NCBI RefSeq assembly: GCF_050436995.1
Contig: NC_134749.1
Coordinates: forward strand, 10,000,001-10,064,000
Length of the DNA stretch: 64,000 bases
Origin: Anticarsia gemmatalis
Lineage: Eukaryota; Arthropoda; Insecta; Lepidoptera; Erebidae
Reading direction: 5' to 3'
Below are positions 60,501-64,000 of the stretch, piece by piece (position 1 is the stretch's first letter; every line of letters begins with the position of its first letter). Both the position numbers and the translations under genes were made by a program. The notes under the pieces are model-generated. The model saw only the letters and a list, made by a program, of their open reading frames with translations. It ran no database searches and had not been told where the DNA came from.

Positions 60501-61829
60501 TTTAACTCTATTGACAATTTCATCACACATGTTCACTTTGTTGTATGTATGTGATAGTGTGAAAGTGTGTGTTAAACATGCCTTTGTTATGTTTCTGGTT
60601 TGCTGAGCTATACTTCTGTAGTACTTTTCTACAACACAATTTGTTTATTCCAGAATATGAGGTTGATGATCATTGACTAAAATATCAGACACAGTAACTT
60701 AAAACTTTCAAAATTCTAATCAGATTCTGATAAGAGATTACCAATTTAAAATGTTACATACTATTAATGCATGAAAGTAATGAAAATATATAGTATAGTT
60801 TCAGATCTTTCTTATGATGAAGGTAAATTTAAAGAAAATATAAGTTGTACATTTACTTGCAATCATATTGGTTAACCAGTGAGTATTGCATACTTCATTA
60901 CCAAGTAAACAATGCAAAACTTTCTCCACTCATTTAAAGCAGCTGCTTCATTTCAATGTTACTGTTTCCATCCACACATTGATACATATTAGCAAATATG
61001 TTATGTGTCAGAATATCACATCAGCACCCACTAAATTAACTCATCATTGCCATTAGCATTCAAAATATACTCCATTAGAATGTGATTCTGATTACTTGGT
61101 CGAAACAGGTCCACACTGCTTTAAACTAAACATGGCACACACTTCAATAAACAGACTGGGTCTTTAATGAAATCTTCTACACTGCCAGCCTTCTTGCCTA
61201 AGAACTAACGAAAGCACAAAGTAAACAGTTGTTACCTAAATTTCATTTTATTTCATAGTCGCATCAGCTGTCCCCACAGCTGCTCACCGAAATATCAAAG
61301 TTTGCAAAGAGATAACTGTGTCATATGCACTCACTGTTCAAAGAAATGCAACCATTGATTAAGATTTACACTAAATGCACATCGATAGGCGAGTATGAGC
61401 GAACGAGCGTCCGTGTACAGTGGAATGTGCGGGTGAACTAGCTTACATCTCATGTAAATAATAAGTAAACATAGAGCGCGACCCGCCCCTCTCGCTTAGT
61501 GTGACGTGATCGCGCGCTCGCCTACGCCCGCGGCCCGCGCCCGCCCCGCGCAGTCATCACATGCTCGTCGCTCTGAACTGCCAGCCAGAGTTGTGTGCGT
61601 CACCGCCTCAACACGAAGGTCCACATAGTGCCCTCGTCAACCCGACGAGAGCTGACTCCCGCCACGGGTGAACACTTCGTGCGTCAACCCCACCGTCGCA
61701 TACCACAAACACTCAAAAATAGAATAAAATGAATGAAAAGCGTTTCATTATGACGTACCTGTCGCGGTTTCGTGATTCGCGATCATCAAGTTTTCTCTTA
61801 AGAGAAAACAGTTTGTCGAATAGTGCCAT
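33333..61829 (-). CDS. FNIP: Folliculin-interacting protein (FNIP1/2 family), whole gene model of 13 coding exons
   Basis: The joined coding exons, from the start codon on, are 61829-61759, 59753-59564, 55712-55600, 54750-54563, 52926-52816, 51662-51508, 47142-47018, 43590-43450, 42829-42680, 37436-35887, 35578-35452, 34773-34662 and 33539-33333. All introns are GT-AG, all phases agree, and the total is 3240 nt (1079 residues plus TAA), close to vertebrate FNIP1/2 at about 1110-1170. Diagnostic blocks in order are an N-terminal KLFSLKRK-like start, EQVRLLLFKECDWRGRKLLF (FNIP N domain), LGEMIFGAVAMNYK, HRKNKLGLALLISV, PVWLNLVMGD, LLTHVLTYHLGWVATV, PYNALWAQLSDL, LLGGVTDHYVPDLILQG and DVPLLLAVATTHTP (FNIP C domain). 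FNIP binds folliculin through longin and DENN modules. The complex acts at lysosomes as a GAP for RagC/D and connects to AMPK and mTORC1. Exon boundaries were read by eye and untranslated exons are not resolved. Confidence 0.93.
34205..34398 (-). repeat. tRNA-derived SINE in FNIP intron 12, near full-length
   Basis: The minus strand starts with GTGGTTTAGGTGGCCACGCC and carries the B-box GGTTCGATTCTC. The palindrome AATTATTTGT...ACAAATAATT is present, then TTTGTATGTTTGTAAAAGTCC and GTGCGGTAGTTGTCTTTAAA. Open frames across it are an artefact of the repeat. Confidence 0.85.
34662..34773 (-). CDS. FNIP: FNIP coding exon 12
   Basis: This exon encodes residues 974-1011. The acceptor is ATTCTACAG and the donor is CAG|GTAAAT. 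It encodes QVRVIGRECG, then SSLVGAMLDTLPAMWKARVP, in line with the vertebrate VQVASSQRR and SSLVSNLLHSTLQLYK region. Confidence 0.92.
35114..35286 (+). repeat. Interspersed repeat in FNIP intron 11
   Basis: The left block AACTTAATAGAGAGCCTTGA and the right block GACTGCGGGTCAATAATACT to TTTTGTATACCTCTGCCGGC are shared with 922-1088. The class is unknown. Confidence 0.6.
35452..35578 (-). CDS. FNIP: FNIP coding exon 11
   Basis: This exon encodes residues 932-974. The acceptor is TGTTTTTACAG and the donor is TG|GTAAAT. It encodes TIAKPTAWEPELRRDLDL and then TPIQAIAIIGDINTW, matching the vertebrate PIAEAVCIIADMDKW segment of the C-terminal DENN-type region. Confidence 0.93.
35887..37436 (-). CDS. 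FNIP: FNIP coding exon 10 (large central exon)
   Basis: This 1550-nt exon encodes residues 415-932. The acceptor is CGTTACAG and the donor is AAG|GTAAAT. It opens with FFISTLLTHVLTYHLGWVAT and then PYNALWAQLSDLCGSIG and LTYFVRC, the best conserved FNIP middle-domain block. A long Ser/Thr/Pro/Lys-rich, probably disordered linker follows, with a CETCVKC cysteine cluster at residues 782-788. The exon closes with SLLGGVTDHYVPDLILQG, the start of the FNIP C-terminal domain. Its GC content is visibly higher than that of the flanking introns. Confidence 0.96.
40068..40262 (+). repeat. tRNA-derived SINE, near full-length
   Basis: The tRNA-like head has the A-box-like TGGCGCAGTGGCTAAGATGC and the B-box GGTTCGATTGC. 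It is followed by the body TTTGTATGTTTGTAAAAGTCC, CGAGACACAAGAGCAAG and the GCGGGAGTTGTCTTTTAAAA tail. Confidence 0.85.
42005..42180 (+). repeat. LINE 3'-end fragment in FNIP intron 9
   Basis: The sequence GGAAAACATCGTGATGCAAC, GCATGCCTGAGAG, CCAGCGTGGTGGACT and GGCAGTGGGACAG is the widely dispersed 3' tail of a moth LINE-type element. No reverse transcriptase remnant precedes it. Confidence 0.65.
42441..42665 (+). mobile_element. Non-autonomous Helitron, family 1, copy 3, next to the exon 9 splice donor
   Basis: The element starts TCTATACTATTAATATAAAG after a host A and ends GCGCGGGTCAGCTAG before a host T. It includes the family block CTACTGGTCCGATTTGAAA. The terminus lies 14 bp inside intron 9 from the donor of FNIP exon 9. 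Confidence 0.9.
42680..42829 (-). CDS. FNIP: FNIP coding exon 9
   Basis: This exon encodes residues 365-415. The acceptor is TTTTCTATTAG and the donor is TT|GTAAGT. It encodes DLVYGPRLQPVWLNLVMGD and then LAESLLSDLCSIL, matching the vertebrate LYTMPRIGEPVWLTMMSG block. A Helitron begins only 14 bases into the following intron. Confidence 0.92.
42830..43449 (-). other. FNIP intron 8
   Basis: A 620-bp AT-rich intron with no recognisable element. Confidence 0.5.
43450..43590 (-). CDS. FNIP: FNIP coding exon 8
   Basis: This exon encodes residues 318-365. The acceptor is AATCCCCAG and the donor is TG|GTAAGT. It encodes DVVRQCLEHSPQLQALVCRL and further helical sequence ending YRAAEHAAR, in the position of the vertebrate [21 protein letters not shown] helices. 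It joins exon 7 directly in frame. A further small exon in the 3.4-kb intron cannot be excluded. Confidence 0.85.
44953..45060 (-). mobile_element. Helitron-like fragment
   Basis: The plus strand begins ACTAGCTTTTTCCCGCGACT, the reverse complement of a Helitron 3' end with CTAG. The following sequence (GATACAAACATTCATCCCC) resembles the body of moth Helitron or LINE-like repeats. The 5' end was not found. Confidence 0.5.
45274..45368. repeat. Interspersed repeat related to 922-1088 and 35114-35286
   Basis: AACTTTATAGAGAGCCTTG matches the left block of the other copies in direct orientation. The GGCGGAGGTATACAAAATGC to CAGTGACCCGC block matches their right block in inverted orientation. Confidence 0.6.
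45474..45601. repeat. MITE with GTGGGCCCAT terminal inverted repeats
   Basis: The ends are TACCGCATGTGGGCCCATAT and ATATATGGGCCCATGTGGTA. The inverted match continues with minor gaps through ATGATATTGCAA and its counterpart TTGCAATACCAT. The size is about 128 bp. Only one copy is in the window. Confidence 0.75.
46061..46196. repeat. MITE, ATGTCAAATCGTA-TIR family, copy 1
   Basis: The terminal inverted repeats are AAAATGTCAAATCGTAG and CTACGATTTGACATTTTA (about 16 bp). The interior contains GCGCATGATTGAACGCTGG and TTTAAACCAGTGTTTG, and is shared with 52540-52690. Confidence 0.75.
47018..47142 (-). CDS. FNIP: FNIP coding exon 7
   Basis: This exon encodes residues 277-318. The acceptor is TTCTAAACAG and the donor is AT|GTAAGT. 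A Ser-rich lead is followed by HRKNKLGLALLISVTDS, which matches the RKKKIAIGVIFSL beta-strand block opening the FNIP middle domain. The vertebrate acidic loop after this block is missing, so the insect loop is shorter. Confidence 0.9.
47951..48181 (+). mobile_element. Non-autonomous Helitron, family 1, copy 4
   Basis: The left end is CTATACTAATATTATAAAGC and the right end is GCAAGCGAAATTGCGCGAGT followed by CAGCTAG. The 3' hairpin and CTAG are retained and followed by T, as expected for insertion at A|T. The 5' T of TC is changed. Confidence 0.85.
48862..48988 (-). repeat. tRNA-derived SINE, truncated copy
   Basis: On the minus strand the B-box GGTTCGATTCG is followed by the family body with TTTGTATGTTTGTAAGTCC, CCGACACAAGTGCAATTCTT and GCAGGAGTTGTCTTTTT. 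The central palindromic segment is deleted relative to the copy at 34205-34398. Confidence 0.75.
49420..49535 (-). mobile_element. Helitron-like fragment, family 2
   Basis: The CTTGCGAAGTCGCGGGCAGA hairpin end on the minus strand, with an upstream TTTCGCGAAAAAACTACTGG block and an ATGGATTGATG tract, matches the other family-2 copies. Terminal sequences have decayed. Confidence 0.5.
50393..50459. repeat. Perfect 31-bp inverted repeat with a five-base loop
   Basis: Arms 50393-50423 and 50429-50459 are perfectly complementary and separated by ATTAC. There are no other MITE-like features. The arms begin AAAAGAGCGAAATATACAAC. Possible sources are a recent template-switch event, a very young miniature element, or a hairpin transcript. 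Confidence 0.9.
51508..51662 (-). CDS. FNIP: FNIP coding exon 6
   Basis: This exon encodes residues 225-276. The acceptor is TCTCTATTAG and the donor is CAG|GTCAGT. It encodes LPPGRKLSTSSNGSWQRR and a Gln/Asn/Ser-rich stretch ending SSDSQ, in the position of the vertebrate SSYQRRWRRSQTTSL segment. It ends in phase 0. Confidence 0.85.
51663..52815 (-). other. FNIP intron 5, with a palindromic MITE at 52540-52690
   Basis: A 1.15-kb intron. The only structure I recognise is the MITE listed separately, together with the imperfect palindrome of GAATTCGAATCCGATTGAA type that flanks it. Confidence 0.5.
52540..52690. repeat. MITE, ATGTCAAATC-TIR family, copy 2
   Basis: The ends are AATGTCAAAT and GTACGATTTGACAT. 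The inner block AAGCGCATAATTCAACGC and AGGTTTAAAGTAAAAC closely matches the copy at 46061-46196. Confidence 0.6.
52816..52926 (-). CDS. FNIP: FNIP coding exon 5
   Basis: This exon encodes residues 188-225. The acceptor is TATATTTCAG and the donor is T|GTAAGT. It encodes a Tyr/Ser/Asn-rich acidic segment (YYGEHSPYSSVGS, then DYFSMFDIYDNNN). Conservation with vertebrates is weak here. The call rests on strong splice sites and on phase agreement on both sides. Confidence 0.82.
53472..53690 (-). mobile_element. Helitron-like non-autonomous element, family 2, in FNIP intron 4
   Basis: Read on the minus strand, a degraded TAATATTATATATGCGAAAG start is followed by AAAAACGACTTGACGGATTT, then a CCCGGGAAATG block and the GCGAAGTCGCGGACAAA hairpin end. 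This layout is typical of moth Helitron derivatives. The CTAG terminus is not intact. Confidence 0.6.
54221..54340 (+). repeat. LINE 3'-tail fragment interrupted by an inverted duplication
   Basis: The blocks CGCACTTGG and GGGAGGAGACC plus AGCCCAGCAGTAGGACAG are the usual end of a common lepidopteran LINE-type repeat, also seen at 42005-42180. Between them lie two 20-base arms (54241-54260 and 54266-54285), complementary at 19 of 20 positions, with a five-base loop. Confidence 0.65.
54563..54750 (-). CDS. FNIP: FNIP coding exon 4
   Basis: This exon encodes residues 125-188. The acceptor is GATCTTAG and the donor is G|GTGAGT. It opens with LMCTKVF, equivalent to LMLSKVF in vertebrate FNIP. 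It continues into a low-complexity Arg/Gly/Ser segment that ends in LDRGDSG, comparable to the EDRDSG segment of FNIP1. Confidence 0.88.
55370..55522. repeat. MITE, GCGATTCTCTAC-TIR family, copy in FNIP intron 3
   Basis: The left end is AGAGCGATTCTCTACC and the decayed right end is CTGCAGAAAATCCGGCT. The internal block GATCAGCGCCTCTAG plus GGGCG and the ACTCTCGATACT stretch are shared with copies at 5796-5914 and 26696-26855. Confidence 0.7.
55600..55712 (-). CDS. FNIP: FNIP coding exon 3
   Basis: This exon encodes residues 88-125. The acceptor is TTGTTCATAG and the donor is AG|GTAATA. It encodes YKGPAEDASVLGEM followed by IFGAVAMNYK and ALKIHIM, matching the conserved FNIP block LGEMMFGSVAMSYK. 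Starting six bases later, at the next AG, would also keep the frame. The YKG start was chosen because vertebrate FNIP has YQG there. Confidence 0.9.
55713..59563 (-). other. FNIP intron 2
   Basis: A 3.85-kb intron. Short open frames at 55909-56163, 57552-57909 and 58701-58895 show no family similarity that I recognise and sit in AT-rich sequence. No clear transposon ends were seen. Confidence 0.5.
59564..59753 (-). CDS. FNIP: FNIP coding exon 2
   Basis: This exon encodes residues 24-87. The acceptor is GTCTGACAG with a T-rich tract, and the donor is CTG|GTAATT. The sequence EQVRLLLFKECDWRGRKLLF aligns with the conserved start of the FNIP N-terminal longin domain, where human proteins read [20 protein letters not shown]. 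A second AG nine bases further in would give an immediate stop, which fixes the acceptor choice. Confidence 0.9.
59754..61379 (-). other. FNIP intron 1, body
   Basis: AT-rich intron sequence. I see no further exon, RNA gene or recognisable repeat here. Confidence 0.5.
61380..61720. promoter_or_regulatory. GC- and CpG-rich island in FNIP intron 1
   Basis: Dense CG dinucleotides occur here, with the strongest run at about 61476-61560 (CGCGCTCG, CCCGCGGCCCGCGCCCGCCCC). The flanks are strongly AT-rich. The island lies downstream of coding exon 1 on the FNIP strand, so it is intronic in the main model. It may mark a second FNIP promoter or a TSS-associated region. Confidence 0.6.
61447..61472 (-). 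other. Candidate alternative FNIP first coding exon
   Basis: On the minus strand an ATG at 61472 opens eight codons (MFTYYLHE) and ends in AT|GTAAGC. The phase-2 end would join exon 2 in frame, and the junction codon itself would become ATG. A transcript starting in the GC island would then lack the MALFDKLF start. This is inference only; the ATG context is weak. Confidence 0.25.
61759..61829 (-). CDS. FNIP: FNIP coding exon 1 (start codon)
   Basis: The ATG at 61829 starts residues 1-23 plus two bases of codon 24. The encoded beginning MALFDKLFSLKRK resembles the FNIP1 N terminus, which also carries an LFxKLFSxR pattern. The exon ends AG|GTACGT, a strong donor at 61758. Its phase-2 end joins exon 2 to give an Arg codon. 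Confidence 0.85.
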
Positions 61830-62433
61830 TGCGTCACACGTAACATCTCACGTAATTTTCATAGCTTCGTATTTCAGATATTCCTACAAGATTTCAATAA
61901 GAAATAGATAGTTTTATAAAACTTTTTATATCACTTTTGGTAAATGTAAATAATCTGTCAGATCACGTGCAAAAGTCATATGATTCGTCATAGACAAACA
62001 GATTTTACTTTTGTTGAAAGGTCAAGGTCGAAAAGAACCCTTCTAATTTCTTTTTCTCCTTTATTTAATAGATATAAACATTATTTTACGTCATTTTGAT
62101 CAGATGTTTAACGTTGTTATCGATTAAAATTCGTTCCTTTTCAATTACTTTATACTGGAGTTTTTGATAAAATTCTATCATAGACAATATTTATATGATA
62201 CATTACACGCAGCAAAACGTGTTCTTGTTTATATTTTTTTACTTTTTAACTAATATTGATTTAGTGCCACCAAAACTGATATAGAATAAATTGATCATGC
62301 GTGAAATGATTTACTTTGGGGATTCGTGATGATGACCGGTCATGTTGACGTTAGTTTGTTATTTTATTGATTTGGTGGTTACAATTTTGTAAACAAAAGT
62401 GCAGTGATAATCTTGCAGTGTATTTAAGCAAAA
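61830..62433. promoter_or_regulatory. Divergent promoter region between FNIP and KDM8
   Basis: This 604-bp stretch separates the two head-to-head start codons, so it must hold the 5' leaders and at least part of both promoters. It is AT-rich and has no repeat copy that I recognise. It contains one palindromic E-box, CACGTG, at 61964-61969. Transcription starts cannot be placed from sequence alone, and untranslated first exons may exist. Confidence 0.7.
61964..61969. promoter_or_regulatory. E-box CACGTG, CLEAR/M-box-like context
   Basis: The sequence around the site reads TCACGTGC. bHLH-zip factors of the MiT/TFE group bind TCACGTGA and CLEAR-type sites, and in vertebrates FLCN and FNIP genes are MiT/TFE-responsive. 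The match here is one half plus core, not the full ten-base CLEAR palindrome, so use by Mitf is an inference. Confidence 0.35.
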
Positions 62434-63645
62434 ATGGCACTAATACGAAATATCAGTAGACAATTGGAGGAATATAAGCCCAAGGTTTCTGAAGCATTAG
62501 TAGAAGTTAACGATACCGATCCGGCCTCCAAATCCTTATTATATAGGTACATAAGAACCACAGAATCCGATGATCGATCGTCGAAGATAAGAATTCAGGC
62601 AATAATCGATTACATGTACGAGAAAATCAACATCGGTAACTGGAAAGAGGTGAAACCGTATGTAAGAAAAACAATCACTATCGCTTCATATTTGAAGTTA
62701 TTAGCTCATGTTAAATATTCTGACGAAGATGTCGAGACATTGATTAAGCAATCATTTAAGATAATAGATTTTGGAATTTTATTCGGCTGTCCTTTGGATA
62801 AGGTGCCTAATTTACTACAAAACTGTGCCACTATACTCAGAACCGTAAACGATGCAGAGAACACTCTTGTTTCTTATAGAATACAAAATTTTCCTTCTAC
62901 CAGCAGTAGTGAAACAGATGCAGCCAAATTTAATGCTACACCAATAGAAGTACTGGATTGTCCTAGTATGGAGCGTTTTTTGAAAACCTGTATTCTAGCA
63001 GAAAAGCCTGTTGTATTGACTAACTGTATAAACCACTGGCCAGCACTACGTAACTGGAAAGATTCTAATTATTTTATAAGACTTGCTGGACCTAGGACCG
63101 TTTCTATTGAAGTAGGAAGCAAGTATACTGATTCTAATTGGACTCAAAAGCTGGTTACTATGGAAGAATTCATTGATCAATATATTTACCAAAACAAAGG
63201 ACCTGTTGGGTACCTTGCGCAATACCAGCTGTTTGATCAAATACCGGAATTAAAGGAAGATATATTAGAACCTGAGTATTGTTGTTTTTCAAAAAGCAAT
63301 AAACCTGTGGAAGTCAGTGCCTGGTATGGTCCTAAAGGAACAGTCTCACCACTACATCATGACCCGAAAAAGAACCTCCTGACTCAAGTGATTGGTGAGA
63401 AAAGATTATTTATATTTTCACCTTCAGATTCTCAGTATTTGTACCCTCATGATCATGAATTGCTAAAAAACACTGCACAAGTTGATCCACGGAAACCAGA
63501 CTTGAAAAAACATCCCAGATATGCGAGTGCCACTCCATACTTTTGTATATTGAAACCCGGACAAATGATCTACATCCCACCAAAATGGTGGCATTTCGTT
63601 GAGTCACTGTCCATAAGTTTCTCAGTGAGTTTTTGGTGGGAGTAA
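62434..63645 (+). CDS. KDM8: KDM8/JMJD5-like JmjC 2-oxoglutarate oxygenase, single exon
   Basis: The gene encodes 403 residues without introns (human JMJD5 has 416). Residues 1 to about 155 form the helical N-terminal region, and about 165-403 form the cupin/JmjC domain. Recognisable blocks are CPSMERFLKTCILAEKPVVL, NHWPAL, GYLAQYQLFDQIPELKEDI, SAWYGPKGTVSPLHHDPKKN, LYPHDHELLKNTAQVDPRKP and IPPKWWHFVESL, with the family-typical end SFSVSFWWE. The Fe(II) ligands H308, D310 (HxD) and H387 are intact, as are N314 and K323, the equivalents of the 2-oxoglutarate-pocket residues. The family is known for arginyl C3-hydroxylation; histone demethylase and peptidase roles are disputed. The ATG sits in a good context (CAAAATGG). 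It is transcribed away from FNIP, with 604 bp between the start codons. Confidence 0.95.
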   Translation: MALIRNISRQLEEYKPKVSEALVEVNDTDPASKSLLYRYIRTTESDDRSSKIRIQAIIDYMYEKINIGNWKEVKPYVRKTITIASYLKLLAHVKYSDEDVETLIKQSFKIIDFGILFGCPLDKVPNLLQNCATILRTVNDAENTLVSYRIQNFPSTSSSETDAAKFNATPIEVLDCPSMERFLKTCILAEKPVVLTNCINHWPALRNWKDSNYFIRLAGPRTVSIEVGSKYTDSNWTQKLVTMEEFIDQYIYQNKGPVGYLAQYQLFDQIPELKEDILEPEYCCFSKSNKPVEVSAWYGPKGTVSPLHHDPKKNLLTQVIGEKRLFIFSPSDSQYLYPHDHELLKNTAQVDPRKPDLKKHPRYASATPYFCILKPGQMIYIPPKWWHFVESLSISFSVSFWWE

Positions 63646-64000
63646 AATATTTTTGCATATTCTATTTGCTGCTAATTGCTTCAATGCCAAATGTTTTAGA
63701 ACAACAAAAATATGTACCTAAGGTTATTGATCTAGCCAGTATATTTTAAATGTAATCAATTCTAGTGATCTCTGCTATGTATTTATTTTTTATTAATACA
63801 TAATACATTAACCAAACTATTCCCTTGCAGTTTTTGTAAACCATTAACAATTATTATGTCAACAACTGTATGTTTTCAAATAGTCTCAAAAAACAGCTTA
63901 TGAATAATGATTCAAAAAACGATCTGTTATCATGATATTATTATCTTTACAGCTATGCGAATTGCATCAGAAGTCATACTGTGGGTCTCTGTGTAACAAT
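63646..64000. other. KDM8 3' flank
   Basis: AT-rich sequence. I see no canonical AATAAA on the plus strand; AATACA variants occur near 63799 and 63806. No further gene is recognisable before the window ends. Confidence 0.5.

Noticed and set aside
1..64000. CRISPR arrays, prokaryotic defence systems, endogenous viral genes
   Set aside because: No regular direct-repeat arrays and no polymerase, capsid, envelope or integrase frames were seen on either strand.

Overview
The window looks like a piece of a moth (Lepidoptera) nuclear genome, probably noctuoid, although the family call is only an inference from repeat types. It is AT-rich and has eukaryotic split genes with GT-AG introns. Its interspersed repeats are typical of moths: non-autonomous Helitrons with 5' TC and 3' CTAG ends inserted at A|T, tRNA-derived SINEs with A and B boxes, LINE 3' tails and many terminal-inverted-repeat MITEs. 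There are no operons, CRISPR arrays or prokaryotic features.

Two genes can be supported. (1) A folliculin-interacting protein (FNIP1/2 family) lies on the minus strand from 61829 down to 33333. I assembled it by eye as 13 coding exons with every splice phase compatible, giving 3240 nt and 1079 residues. Most pieces can be placed on FNIP: the N-terminal longin-type start, the middle region, the long disordered linker and the C-terminal DENN-type end. (2) A single-exon KDM8/JMJD5 JmjC oxygenase lies on the plus strand at 62434-63645. It has 403 residues and an intact iron-binding triad (H308, D310, H387). The two genes are head to head and share about 600 bp of AT-rich intergenic DNA containing a CACGTG E-box. 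A GC-rich, CpG-rich island lies inside FNIP intron 1 and contains a phase-compatible candidate alternative first exon.

Layout: 1-32940 is a gene desert with no supportable coding exon. It holds Helitron, SINE, LINE and MITE copies and scattered GC-richer islands. The stretch 32949-33280 has two stacked hairpin/MITE elements just beyond the FNIP 3' end. FNIP with its repeat-rich introns fills 33333-61829, the divergent promoter 61830-62433, KDM8 62434-63645, and its 3' flank runs to 64000.

Known biology: FNIP with folliculin forms a GTPase-activating complex for RagC/D on lysosomes, linking amino-acid sensing to mTORC1, AMPK and TFEB/TFE3. JMJD5 is a 2-oxoglutarate oxygenase (arginyl hydroxylase, with disputed demethylase and peptidase roles). 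No functional link between the neighbours is evident beyond the shared promoter region. I found no convincing novel multi-gene system. The interesting material is promoter architecture, transposon insertions close to splice and 3'-end signals, and unusually perfect short inverted duplications.
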